From Platerodrilus igneus (taxonomy: Eukaryota; Arthropoda; Insecta; Coleoptera; Lycidae), in NCBI GenBank assembly GCA_036346225.1, contig JARFIW010001256.1:186001-250000 (forward strand): a DNA stretch of 64,000 nt, read 5' to 3'. The position numbers and the translations under genes are program-made. Under the pieces are notes generated by a model, which did no database searches, was not told the DNA's origin, and worked only from the letters and a program-made list of their open reading frames with translations. Of the stretch, positions 47,160 to 59,544 are shown one piece after another (within the stretch, counting starts at the first letter, position 1; each line of letters starts with the position of its first letter).

Positions 47160-50100
47160 ACGAATACCACATATAAATCTGAAGAAATTTTATCCAATCT
47201 AACAAAATGTAGAGCTTCCAATCTATTCATTATAAGACGTATCCCAAAATCAGTAAGAAGTAAGTGTGCTCTCTTGTTATTAGAAGCAATTGATAACTGC
47301 ATAAAATATAATTCAATTCCTGCTTGGGAAACGCTATTATCATTTGCTTATCACAAATTTTCAATACCTAAATGTAATACAAAATCGTTGAATATATCGA
47401 ACCAAATCTTATACAACATTAAAACCCCTATTGTTTACGACCAATCAAACTCTACCATACAATTAAACATACCAAAACACTCAAACCACCGGCTGAACAA
47501 TAAAATAGTGTCTAAAGTTGCGGACGAAGACCTTTCATCTGCAATTAAAATTTTGTTTTCAGAAGATTCTTTCGCTCCTTCAGACGAATCTACATTTTTA
47601 CAACTAAAAAACATCCTAAAGCTTCCCAAAACATTCAAAATCTCACCAATAATTGTTCTAATATGCAAAATTTAATAATTGTATCAGAAAAGAATGTTTT
47701 AACTGCCATAAAATCTTTTAAATCAAGCTTCGCAGGAGTAATTGATGGTATACGCCCATCGCACTTACAAGATTTACTAGCTTTTTCAAGTCTTTAACCA
47801 CACTTTGCAACTTCATGTTGTAACATGTCATTTTACCTATGGTAAATGCCACGTTTCAGCTTGATTTATCTCTCCCTTTAAACCTCAGATTTTACTTTAA
47901 AAAGTCCATTGAACCTTGATATACACTTTTACTTTTAATAGATTTATTATAATCTCAGAATATATAAAGTTTATAGTACTTCATAAAGTACCGTGTTTGT
48001 TTTCTAATATTCATACTTGTTTGTAAAGTTGCCTACAATCCAGTATTCTTAGCAATTATTTTCACACTTCTACTTAGCAAAGTGCTCTGTGGTTTTCTTT
48101 CCTTACAATCAAATATCCCGCTCTGATATTTGAGACAGTTGGTTGCCTGTCAAAACTTTCTGATAAAGGATCATTTCTTGTCTTGATTTTGTGCACAACA
48201 GGTCATTTTGAATTCCTGTTGATAAAAATTGACCATGAGGTCGTATCAAGTATGTATTCTTTTGTTAAATAATAAATGTGTAATCATTTAAATATTATTA
48301 CAGATATCTTGCCTAGCGTTTCCTTTTTTTCATCAATTACAAATCCCACCGGATTACTTTTCCGATGGTAAGGATTTAATAGATGTATTTTAAATTCCTT
48401 TTCACTTGGTTTAGCGTGTTAACTAATTCACGTATTATATTTTAGGGTCGTTCTCTACCCCCATGTCTTCCTACTATTTATCTTACGTTCCGTAATGATG
48501 CAGACTTGCCTTGCTGTCGCTTTACAATAAGATGACAATACCGTTATATTTTAAATTACGCTACCTCAACATACAATTTTAGTTTTGTTTATTATTCTCT
48601 TAAAATTTGGTTTAATATGGATCTATGAAGTTAAACACTTGATGTTTTTCAACTTGTTTGAATGCTAGCGAATTCTACATCATCATTTGTTTTTGATGTT
48701 TAACTGGGACTCCTGCAGTTTCTACACATTTGATTTGGATTTCTACAGATGTTCCGTTCAAAGAATTTCAGGGTAACAAAATATGTTATTCAATGCACAT
48801 GTCAGGTATGACAAATTAGAGTATTATTTATCTACTCAAAATTAAATGAACTGATTTATGCAATATTGAATTTTCTCTTTATTTTACACTTGTAAAACAT
48901 ATTAATCTTACTGATAATTTATCAGTATTTACAAATATTAATTCTTATTATACATAGTCTTACTGGACGCATACTGTCCAAATGTAAGCCACATGTTTCA
49001 TGAAACCTATGGTAGTCAAGTACATTTATTAATTTTGTTACGGATTTAAAAGCACAAGATACTTTTCTTAGTACATTTGAACCTTTAGTTCACGTTAAAT
49101 ATTTTATCGACTTTTTATATGTTACGTTTACATATTTGGAAGCTCTCTTAAACTTATATAGCTACATTTACTAGTTGTATAAAAACGAGTATCATAATCT
49201 TTACGGATCTATTTATTTTATAAGACTTCATAGGACATTTATGATGTTTTTCTTCAAAACTTTATTTCTATAAAATTTAATAAATACACTATATAACTTG
49301 TCATAGTTGCTCACAGTTGTATATTTTACAGTCATTAATTTACAAATTTTCTCCCCTTCGAGATTTTAAGTCTTTTGCAGCCTCCGCAACCTCAACGGTC
49401 GATGCTAGCTGCGCCAGAGTGTAAATTTTTTTATGCTCTGTCGTGCGCCTATCCTTTTTATAACGCCTAAAAAAGGGTAGGGTGCAATGTTAGCAGGGAA
49501 AGTAAATTACAACATATGCCCGATACTATATGGTGCTTCATTATGCGCTTTAAAAAAAAAGATGGTGGAATTCGTCCTATTGCAATAAGAACATTTTTTA
49601 GGAGGTTAGTAGTCAAACTGTGTTGTAATCAGATTCAATCAACGTTAGGAGACCTTTTTACACCTACTCAATACGGCTTCGTCACACCTGCTGGTTGTGA
49701 AATAGTTTCACACTCAGCTCAAGCATTTATTAACTCTAGTTCAAATAAATCTAATAAAATTATGCTTAAATTAGACTTCCACAATGCTTTCAATAACACA
49801 CATAGAGAAATAATCTTTGAAAATATTCTTGAGCATGTCCCTTCATTATACCCTTTCATCTCGCAATGCTATCTTCACCCCACCTTCCTAAACTTTGGCG
49901 CCAAAATCATTATGTCCGAAAGAGGAGTCCAACAAGGAGATCCATTAGCACCAGCTTTGTTTTATTTAGCCATAAACAATCTAACAAAATCAATCACATG
50001 TGAATTCAATACTTGGTATTTAGATGACGGATGTATTGGTGGAGATACAGATTCGGTTTATGATAATACACATAATAGCTAGCTCCAAAAGAATAGGTCT

Positions 50101-51564
50101 AGATCTAAATTTTAAAAAATGCGAACTAATATGAACATCACCATCATACCACACCAACATTGCCGAAAAATTCAACTCGATTGCTCTTAATATCCAAATT
50201 CCCAAAAAAACAAATTGGATTTTACTCGGAGCCCCTATCTGCTTAGAATCGATTTCAAATTGCATAATTGAAAAGATCAAGACTTTGTCACGTATATCAT
50301 CTCGTTTACAAAGTATTAAAATTCCTACTCATATATCGTATGTCCTCATCAAAAATTGACTCGCAATTACTAAACTAGCTTACTTACTTAAATGTTGCCC
50401 TACTTGGAAATATGAAAACATCTTATGCCAATTCGACAATGTGTTACGCGACATGCTGGAAAAACTGATCAATGTTAAACTCACTTCAAAAGAATGGTTA
50501 TAAGCCACCCTTCCTATAAAAAAAGGTGGTTTGGGTATTCGCTCATCTGTTTCCCTTTCTTTGCCAGCTTTCTTATCTTCTTTTCAAAAATCGACAACAT
50601 TAGTTCAGAAAACCTGCTCAAAATTCTTAAGCGCCCCATACAATGATTTATTTCTAGAAGGTGAATCGCTTTGGATTTCAAAAACAAATTAGTCTGGCTT
50701 AAATGATGATAAACCCATTCAAAAAGAATGGGATTTACCTTTGTTAGACTTCGATTTTAACAACTTGCTTTCATCAGCTACCAATTTCAGTGACAAGGCC
50801 CGTATTCGAGCAGTCTTATCCATACACTCTGGAGCTTGGCTACAAACACTACCAGTTTCTTCTCTGGGAACTTTGTTAGATAATCAATCATTCAGAATTG
50901 CCATCGGCCCAAGACTAGGAATAAAATTATGTACACCACATACATGTATTTGCGGTACTTTTGTAGACGAATTAGGCTCGGTGCAGGACGCATCTCCTGA
51001 CACAGAGCAGTAAATGACATTATTAAACGAGCTTTAGGTTCTGCAGACGCTCCGCCTATTTTAAAACCAAACCATATCTTTCGAGACGACAAAAAAAGAC
51101 CAGACGGAATCAATTTAGCCCCGTGGAACCGTGGCAAAGCTGTCATGTGGGATTTTACTTGCCTTGACACCCTAGCTCCTTCCCACGCTCTAGCATGTGC
51201 CAATAACCCTGGAGCCGCAGCAAAATACGGAGAAAATTTCAAAATAAAAAAATATTCTACACTATCAGACCTTTACACTTTCTATCCTATCGCGATTGAA
51301 ACAATGGGTGTTTTCGGAACTCATGCTCTCCGATTTCTTAAAGAAGTCGGCAGACGTATATCATACAACACTCCTGATAACAGGGTTACTTCCTTCTTGT
51401 TACAAAGAATTAGCATTGCAATTCAACGAGGAAACGCCATTACAATCTTTGGTACCACTCCACCATCCAAAGAACTAGATGAATTGTTATATCTTCCAAA
51501 TTACAATTTGCGAAAACAAAATTTCACAAAATTTGAATTTGCTAATGAGAAACTCAATTTTTAA
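47160..51564 (+). pseudogene. LINE-type reverse transcriptase with C-terminal restriction-like endonuclease, broken
   Basis: The N-terminus reads EEILSNLTKCRASNLFIIRR and ends with WETLLSFAYHKFSIP. A pre-RT block FKSSFAGVIDGIRPSHLQDL stops at the 1.7-kb insert. RT motifs from 49516 on are KKKDGGIRPIA, LKLDFHNAFN (catalytic Asp, residue 87 of that frame), RGVQQGDPLAPALF and WYLDDGCIGG (Asp pair, residues 170-171). The C-terminal part has PHTCICG (zinc-finger-like), RPDG (codon 51103), W-D-F-T (51151) and a Lys in FKIKKY, a PD-(D/E)xK pattern as in R2-type LINEs. An extra A in an A tract near 49555 and several stops disable it. Clade not determined; YLDD is unusual, since most LINEs have YADD. 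Confidence 0.8.
47802..49485. mobile_element. Unclassified insert inside the RT gene
   Basis: The RT protein sequence is continuous up to LLAFSS (about 47795) and resumes at LAGKVNYNICPILYGASL (about 49486). The roughly 1.7 kb between encodes nothing recognisable, is AT-rich and has no clear inverted ends. It may be a non-autonomous insertion, although part of the RT (about 60-70 residues) is also missing, so insertion with deletion is likely. Confidence 0.5.
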
Positions 51565-51589
51565 CACCAATCGATTACGAAAATCAAAT

Positions 51590-53764
51590 ACCATATACAC
51601 ATTCAATTATTGATCAATACAACTTAAATCAGAATATAAAAGAAAATAAAAAGAATGAACATAGAAAACAGAGGGAAGCAAATGAAAATAGCTCCACCAA
51701 CTCTAACAAACCCTGTAAAGAGAATCAAAATATGATTGAATGCTCTCATATTATTAAAGCAGTTGACTTAACCCAAATTAAAAAATGATTACAGAAATCA
51801 AACATCAATATTAAAATAAGCAGTGATTCTGAATTTGGGGTTTCTTCATTGATATGTCTTAAATGTGGACAAAAAGTCCGAAAAATAAGCAGTTATTACA
51901 ACATTTTACAATTCCAAGATCCGACTGTCACTTAATATGCGTTAATACGGACACATGGTCTGTAATATGTTATGATTGCGATGTTGAGGTGAACGTGGCA
52001 GGCAAAGAAAAGTTACTGGAAGCCGTTGAATATATAAAAATCTTATCCAATTCATGTAAAGACAAGACCACGTTTCAAAATATAGAGGCATCTAATTTTT
52101 CAAGAATCGGTTTAACCAATTTAGGCAATTCTTGCTTCTTCAACTCTGTGATGCAAATTCTCGGACAAACGCCATACTTACTAAAACTACTTCATGAAAT
52201 TTCAGAGCTCAGACAATGTTTTCAACCAACTGGTCTTTCAAATCTAGATCATAAAGATTTATGTAAATTAAATTCATTTGACAGAACTTTAGTAGAAAGG
52301 CAACCCATAACATTTATTTTATCACAAACGTTACAAGAACTACAAAGTAATAGACCAGAAACATATAACCCTAACATGCTTTTTACACGATTAATGCAAA
52401 GAATGCCACAACTTACGAGAGGCCAACGCACACGGGCTATTACGACATCTGCTTGAAAAAATAAATAAGTAGAATTTAAAAAAATATCAAACAGCAACAC
52501 CGGAAACATCATTTGATACCAAGAATAGTGGAAAGGAAAGTACCAATATTTACAGGCAACAAACACTTGACTTACCCACAGAAATTTTTCAAGGCGTATT
52601 AGTTAACACACTACAATGTCAAGTCTGTAAACATACTTCATGCCGAAAAGAGCTCTTTCTCGATGTGACTTTGCAAATTTTGCAAAATAAAACATAATTA
52701 ATCAAAAACAAAAATTCAAAACTTCCAATAAAGAGCAATCAACGTACGCCTAAAAAGGACAATAAACAAAAAATGGGTTCCAAGCAACAAGGATCAAACT
52801 ATAATAGAACCCTTACTATTAACACAGCTGAGGACGTAATGAACAACAAATCAGAAAACTCCATTGATCAAATTTCCTCAAAAAAAAGAACCTAACGACG
52901 ATCCAGATAATAGCAAATCGCCCAACGAATACAAAGTTTATGCAAGCAGTTCAAATGAGTTTGACTATCCTAAATCAGGACTTGCTTTTTTTAACAATAA
53001 AAATATTAACATAACATGCAATATAGAAAAATTATTTTTATTAAGTTTTAATGATAATATGGAAAATAAAGATACGTACAAAAGAATTGATGAACTGCAT
53101 GATATAAATGATACATGGGGTAACCCTTTTCTGCCAAGATTTCATCCTGAAGAAGGCGAATGTTCTATTCAATCCTTTTTAAAGCAATTCACATCCAGTG
53201 AATTGCTTTCCGGAAGCAATAAAGTAGTCTGTGATTTTTGCACAAACAGACATAGCGGATTTGATAAATAAACCTTTAAAACTAATACGACTAAGCAAAT
53301 TCTGATCTACAATCCACCTGCAATACTGGTCTTACATTTAAAACGATTTCAAGTTTCAATACTTCGATCCGCAAAAGTAAATAGACACGTTTCATTCCCT
53401 ATATTACTGGATTTAACGCATTTTTGTACAAAACGAAGCCAGGCTCAACCAGCGTGCAATTAATCAAACTAAAGTATTATATACATTATAAGGTGTTGTG
53501 CAACACAGCGGTTCAATTCACGACGGACACTATAATGCCTACGTAAAATTAAGAACTCCGTTAGAAAGTGATAGTTACCGTTGGAAATTTCTACCTGAAA
53601 ATCAAAATCAATACCTGTCTTCGCAACGAAAAAGACTTGAAGAGAACTTAAAAATTCCACTGGGAAAGTGGTACTATGTTGGTGACTCTTATGTCTCAGA
53701 AGTGCCCGAAACAAAGGTTTTAGAGGCACAGGAATACTTACTATTTTACGAACGAATTCTGTAG
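51590..53764 (+). pseudogene. USP16/45-like ubiquitin-specific protease, intronless and broken
   Basis: Such enzymes remove ubiquitin from proteins. An N-terminal ZnF-UBP has ECSHIIKAVDLTQIKK, CLKCGQK and TWSVICYDCDVEVN. The USP domain has the Cys box GLTNLGNSCFFNSVMQ (catalytic Cys codon 52133-52135), LLRHLLEKIN in a shifted frame, the zinc pair LQCQVCKHTSCRKELFLDV and CDFC, NPPAILVLHLKRF, the His box GSIHDGHYNAYVK (His codon 53528-53530) and GKWYYVGDSYV (catalytic Asp). It ends AQEYLLFYERIL. Domain order and length match USP16/USP45. No introns are visible, although family genes usually have many, so it derives from an mRNA or a mobile element. About six frameshifts or stops disable it. It starts within tens of bases of the RT end, in the same direction. 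Confidence 0.88.
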
Positions 53765-53819
53765 TTGTTATAATTAGCATACTGTATACTATATCTGTTT
53801 AATACATAAAAACACAAAT

Positions 53820-53960
53820 TAGATATTATTATTAAAAAATATAAAACACAAATCACTTAATACGCATATCAGAACAGTCTGTAATAGTTTTAGCAACAAC
53901 TGTTTTGATATGCGTGTTAAGTGATTTGTGTTTCTTAATAATAATATCTATTTCTAACAG
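53820..53960. repeat. Long imperfect palindrome beside the right TIR
   Basis: Arms containing AAACACAAATCACTTAATAC and its inverse TTAAGTGATTTGTGTTT, plus ATATTATTATTAA on both sides, fold around a loop of about 30 bases. It appears to be a partial inverted duplication of the inner TIR sequence. Confidence 0.75.
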
Positions 53961-54011
53961 TAACCTAACCTATCATGGCAGCCACGGCATTACTGCCGCA
54001 AGACGCTCGTC
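53928..54011 (-). repeat. Right terminal inverted repeat of the composite element
   Basis: Reverse complement of 46915-46998 with seven mismatches. Ends CTCGTC, directly followed by AAAACA and then RTE sequence GGGCAGCAGC. Confidence 0.85.
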
Positions 54012-56712
54012 AAAACAGGGCAGCAGCTTTTTCGGTACTTAGAGTGGCAGAGACCATAGGGGTCGGTATGACATTCTAAGACACACTACTGCGATGTGGA
54101 AGTAAAGAGGAAACCACCACATTACCTCCCAAGTACACAGCATACTTAAAAAAATTCCGGAGTTAAAGTAATCCCACATTCGGATCTCTGGGAGGGGACT
54201 ACATTAGAGGATGTGATCGGAAAGTATAAAAAAAGAGTCGTGAACATTCTACAAGTCGGAGCGTGGAATGTCGGAAGTATGAGGCAAGTAGGTAAGCTAG
54301 AGAACTTGAAATTGAAATGAATAGGTTAGCATTAGACATAGTAAGGATCAGCAAAGTTCCGTAGCCAGAGGCGGGGGATTTTTGGAGCGGAGTCTTTCGA
54401 GTAATTCACACAGGATCAGAGGAAGGAAATTCGGGATGTGGGGATAGTTATAAGAAAAAAGATAGGACACTGTGAAGAAAACTCTACAAAAAAATGAAAC
54501 AGTACTTATGGTTAGATTAGAATCTAAAGCGATAGATACAGTAATAATACAAGTATACATGCCCATCTCTAGTCACAGAGAGGAAGAGGTAGAAGCGATC
54601 TACAAAGATATCGAAGAGATACTAAGATACGTATAAGGACATGAAAATTTAATAATTAACCATCACAAACACATTCATCATGCTAGGAGACCATACACCT
54701 GAAAGATGCCAGGAGATATAGGAAGATATCAAATATATTACATTCTTGTTAGACAACGTTATAGGAATCAAGTAAAAGACGTAGAAGCTATCCAGAAGCA
54801 GATATAGACACTGACCACCACAACATCGTAATTATGAAGGCTGCTTTTAGATTTAAAAATTTAAGAAAAAGGAACGAAAAAGGACACTTTGACTTTGAGA
54901 AACTAAAAGGCAAAGATATCAAAGATATCAAATGCAGGAAAGCTAAAAAGAAATGGATTGATGAAAAGTGTAAAAAGGTACAAACTAAGATGGAAATAGA
55001 AAAGACAGATGAAGCATACAAATTAATTAGAATTAATTTTAGGGATGTAAAACCGTATAACAAAAATATAAGGGGCGCCGAAGGAGACATTATAGAAAAT
55101 GTAGAGAAAGTGATTAGATGGCAAGAATATATAAAGAATTTATATGTAGGGGATAAACTAACAGCACTAGAATAGGAATCAGATATTGAAAACGATGACT
55201 TGGGATATCCTATACTTAGAGATGAGTTTGAATTAGCATTAAAATGCCTGTAGAATGGTAAATCACCGGGTATAGATAAGGTGCAAGCAGAAACTCTGAA
55301 AGTCGCTGATCAGGCAGTAACAAAACGTCTCTTCCAACTTGTAAGCTATATGTATGAGACAGGCGAGAAACCCAAAGATTTCAACGTAACATCATAATCA
55401 TTATACCAAAAACAATGGCGCTGATATATCTGAAAATTTTCGAACAATAAGTTTGACAGCACACGTGTCAAAAATATTAACTAGAATTATACAAAGACAT
55501 ATGGAAAAAGAGGCTGAAGAAGTACTAGGAGAAGATCAATTTAGGTTTACGCGAAACAGGGGAACACGGGAGGCTATTATAGCTCAGAGGGTGATAATGG
55601 AGAAGACAATAGAAAAAGGAAAAAGCGTGTGTATAGGGTTTGTAGATCTGGAAAAAACATTCAACAATGTAAAATGAAAAAAAATGTTCGAAATACTCAA
55701 AAAGATTGGAATGAGTTTTAGGGATAAGTAGATAGTACACAGCTTATACAAACAGCAAACAGCTGTAATAGATTTACAGCAGAAACGTAGAGAAGTAGAT
55801 ATTCGAAAAAGAGTAAACACGGATGTGCCCTATCCCCGTTAATTTCTAACTTGTACATCGAAGAGGCATTGAATACTGTATTTAGTAGGAAGACATTTGA
55901 AATTACTATGCAGGGACAAAAGATTGATATGCTTAGATTTGCAGACTATACAGCGGTATCAGCATCTTGCAAGGAAGAATTAGAAGCAACCCTTAATGAA
56001 ATGGAAACAGTTGTAACAGAGAGCTGCGGTACGAAAATTAACAAAAATAAAACTAAAGTACTAGTATGTAAAGGTGGTGAAAATAAATAAAAACTAGAAT
56101 ACAAGTTGGAAATGACAACTTGCAAGAGGTCAAAGATTTCTGCTATCTAAGAAGCCAAATAGCGCAAGATGGTAAAAACGCAAAAGATATAAAACATCGA
56201 TTAGCACAAGGTCGTGCTACATTTAACAAGAAGAAGCAATTACTGTATTCAAAGACAACAAACGTAGAAACAAGGAAAGATTGCTGAAGCATATGTGTGG
56301 AGCACGGCACAGTACACTTATGAAATAGGGACAGTATGAGAAGCAGACACGAAAAGGAAGAAGCCTTTTGAAATGTTATGCTTCAACATGGACAGATAAA
56401 GTTAATAACAAAAAGGTTATAGAAATAGTAGAGGAATAAAGATATCTGTTTGAAACAAAAAAAAAAATAGGAGAAATTGAAGGGCAAGATATGTTTTAAG
56501 GCATTTTTGGGAAATAGTGCGGGCTATATTACAAACAGATATAGGAACAGAGAGAAAATGTAAACCTAGATTAGAATATTGCACACAGTTAGTGAAAGAT
56601 GCAGACTGAGGGAATTTTAAGGAAATGTGTAGGTTAACTCAGAATAGGACATAATGGAGGTATGTGTCTAACCAGTTCCAGGACTGAAGACTTAATGATG
56701 ATGACATTAAAT
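54012..56712 (+). pseudogene. RTE LINE copy IV, body
   Basis: Resumes the RTE interrupted at 46914. The start GGGCAGCAGCTTTTTCGGTA is followed by a heavily mutated endonuclease (AWNVGSMRQVGKL near 54265; PERCQEI and similar later). The linker is 54834-55175. The RT has EDQFRFTRNRGTREAI, FVDLEKTFNNVK (catalytic Asp kept) and RFADYTAVSAS, where the second Asp of FADD is Tyr. The 3' end reads CCAGTTCCAGGACTGAAGAC with TTAATGATGATGA at about 56690-56710. Very many stops and frameshifts make it older than copy II. The composite element must have inserted after this copy did. Confidence 0.88.
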
Positions 56713-57490
56713 ATAGCTGCAAAAATACCTTTAAGAGTATTATGAACTTCGTGAAGTGGCCCCAAGGTGGTGTAATTTGGAATTTCATTAAAAAAAGCTA
56801 TTTTTTTTTATAATTAAAGTAGGCGGAGATATGAGAAATAACTAACGTTAGTCTATATCTGTGTTAACATTTTTTTGTAGCAGCTATAGTAAATTGATGG
56901 TAGAAGCATATTTTTCCTAGGTGGAAAATCTTAGTAACTTTGGTACTTCTTAACCGATCTTCAAAGGTTTAGGTTCATTGTAAAGGGAATTCAATGCCGA
57001 TTTAGAAAATAAATTAAATTTTCGGGCTTGTTGTTCAAAGTGTAAGCTAGAGAACATTGTAAAGTATTCTGTCCTGTTTCTGCGGTATTTTTATAAAATT
57101 AAAAACGGAACTATGGCATTCTAAACAATTCTTAAAAAAGAAGAAAATATGAGAAATTTATCTGTCAAAACTGCCTGTTCATATCTTCTGTCATTTTGTA
57201 GATATAATGGTTTCATTTTATTTACATAACCAATTTTTGATTTATCCGGCAATTTCAATGAAGAACTGTAGGTATCAACTTTTTATTTTAATTAGTAGCT
57301 TTATTAAAAACAAATTGATGGTAATAGAAATAATAAAGTGAAAAAAATATGTATTATCGATAGTATTAGCTGAATACAATTATCTAAACAAACTTTATTC
57401 TTGCTTGAATTATAATGAAATCGTAACCAAACAGTAACTAAGGTTTAAGTACTTTTCTTCACAAAATAAGGATGGAGGAGCATTCAGTGT
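56713..57490. other. No recognised feature
   Basis: AT-rich spacer. Nothing recognised. Confidence 0.5.
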
Positions 57491-57494
57491 ATGT

Positions 57495-57680
57495 CGTATG
57501 TGTCTTTTCTAACGTATTTTTTGAGCTACGGCTCGAACACGGTTGCACAATTCCATTATCGAGTTGATAAGGCTGCGGTACGCTTTATCCTTCAGATAAT
57601 CCCAGTAAACAAATCCAGTGGATTTACATCAGCGGATCGTGACGTGGGGGCCACACAATTGATCCGAAGCGTCCGATCAA
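57495..57680 (-). pseudogene. Mariner/DUF4817-type transposase, C-terminal relic
   Basis: In three minus-strand frames the segment reads VWPPR, then SADVNPLD, then WDYLKDKAYRSLINSIMELC followed by NRVRAVAQKIR and a stop. This is the end of a DDD transposase (the SPDLNPLD motif with the third Asp, then the conserved tail). It resembles the C-terminus at 36440-36682 but is a different, older copy. The rest of the gene and the TIRs were not found. The open plus-strand frame over it is a shadow. Confidence 0.75.
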
Positions 57681-57839
57681 TTGACCCTCAATGGTGATAT
57701 TCAAGTAATTATGAACTTACACGGTATAGTGAGCAGAACACCTGTAGTTCTGTAGCCATATACTACGCCTCAATTCTGAAGTTTTCCAATAAAATAGCAA
57801 GATCATTTTGTCGAAACTGCAGATATAGTTACCCGTTTA

Positions 57840-59525
57840 ATGTTTCATACAGCTCAAAAGGTTCTACAATCTCTGCATTTAAAATGCCATTCCAGTTATT
57901 TAATACCTGATATATTGGACGAAATCGAGAAAGAAGTTCACTACCTACTAGATCTGGACATAACTCAAAATTTTAGCGAGATATTTAACAAGACGGAAAT
58001 GGTTAAATACTTAACGAATAACTTTGGATAATGATATAACATCTATCAAAGACTGTTTAACGTGAGTAAATTCTAATAGTTGCATTAAAATATATAACAA
58101 GTTTATATGCGAAGTAACCAGTTCAGACATTTAAATCTACTATGTTTAAAGAGCACGGAATTACGAGACTAGAAGCAACAATATACAGCTATATGGTTGG
58201 AAATTGCTATATGGTAGATAATGTATGTAATCCATTAAAGGATTGTCTACCTTTCTTGGAACACAGCAAGTTGTACTTACGAAATGCACCGGTATACTCA
58301 ATATCGATTGCAAATATGTGGTAGAAACTAACCGAAAATCTACAGAACAGTTGCTGTCTTGTATTTAATAACATTCTGCCGCATGTTTATTGCGGAAACA
58401 GTGATACAAAGAAACTGGCTTTAGGATTCAAGTTTAAATTACCAGTCAATACTAAAAGCATGTGCAAGATAATCAATTACGCAATATACGCATTCAGTTT
58501 TAACTGTTTACCGATGAATCACATAGCAGTTCTGAAAAATTGATCAAACACAAGTGACCTACACAGAAGTGTAATGTTAAAGCCGAGAGTGCGTCTTTCG
58601 CAAAGTCTGGAATGCCCTTCTCGACAATTCTGGAAGATGTAGACATCGACGATCTATAGCTAATCACTACAAGGCATGTATCGCACCGGATTTTAAGAAA
58701 GCAAACCAATACATAAAACAAATTTACTGTAAGCCGTAAAAAAATAGAACTCGTGTGTGTTATTTATATACTGTAGATTAAGAAACAAAAATTAGAATAG
58801 GAAGAAATAGATTTAAAAAAGATAAAAATAGAGTACGAAGAAAAGACAATCGCATTAAAGCAGCTGTATATACATCTAGTAGAATAGGATGACACAATTA
58901 AAGGAGAGATTAATACACCATTTTAAAACTGACTGGAAAAATTTGGACATATTTGGCGTATATAAAGTTTCTGCATTTACAGTTAACAGCCGAAAAAACT
59001 ATTTCCATACAGAGGTTCTTGCAGAAAAGAATGGGCACAATGATGTGTATTTTTAAAAGAGATTTTACAAAACCCAGTTTACTAAACTGCACGATGCAAT
59101 AGAAGAGCTTACAAAACAAAGGAACATGTTAATTCCTCTTAACGGAATGGATTTGATTTACCTGCCTACACAAGAGCACTATACAACATTTAGAATTAAT
59201 AGTATTACAACATATAATGGTGACTTCTTATGAAAGTAGAGGGATTAACGTTTTTTCCAATTTTTGAAAAAACTTGGAGAATATATCGTTTACACAGAAA
59301 GAGATTGAACATGTGAAGAAAATTTTAATGCAGGAAGTAACACGGTGTGTACTAATTACAAAGTATTGTAGGCTGGAGCAAGTAAATAAAGGAACTGAAC
59401 TTGTTATTGCTGGAATTAAAAAGGTAGAGTACAGAAATAATGTGCATTATATTCCCAAGTTCAAAAATCAAGACAATACGTATCCAATTATTGGTTACAA
59501 ACGGAACTACAAGAAAATAATGTAA
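57840..59525 (+). pseudogene. Unrecognised degenerate protein-coding region
   Basis: A chain of plus-strand frames looks like one decayed protein of about 500-560 residues. Pieces are MFHTAQKVLQSLHLKCHSSY (57840-58031), FKEHGITRLEATIYSYMVGN to about 58500 with one TAG at 58322, a coiled-coil stretch KIKIEYEEKTIALKQLYIHL near 58815-58890, DIFGVYKVSAFTVNSRKNYF to GMDLIYLPTQEHYTTFRINS (58925-59230), and a final frame 59274-59525 with CVLITKYCRLEQVNKGTELV and YIPKFKNQDNTYPIIGYKRN. Amino-acid composition is protein-like rather than random. I do not recognise the family; a decayed viral or transposon gene is possible. It is followed directly by retroelement sequence. Confidence 0.5.
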
Positions 59526-59544
59526 ATCTAAATTATAAAATAGA

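Larger units (their letters stand above)
46915..54011 (+). mobile_element. 7.1-kb TIR-bounded composite element carrying LINE RT and USP deubiquitinase
   Basis: Terminal inverted repeats of 84 bp (46915-46998 and 53928-54011) start GACGAGCGTCT and match at 77 of 84 positions by hand. Direct repeats AAAACA flank the element (46909-46914 and 54012-54017). The host RTE sequence is contiguous once the element is removed, as the uninterrupted copy at 24600 confirms. Inside, both on the plus strand, lie an RT/endonuclease gene (47160-51564) and a USP16/45-like gene (51590-53764), with an extra 1.7-kb insert in the first. A 6-bp duplication occurs in Polintons and a few other DNA transposon groups, but no DDE transposase, integrase or polymerase B was seen. 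Whether RT and USP are cargo, later insertions or one functional unit is open. Confidence 0.75.

Noticed and set aside
57491..57697. Plus-strand 68-codon frame
   Set aside because: It is the shadow of a minus-strand mariner transposase C-terminus.
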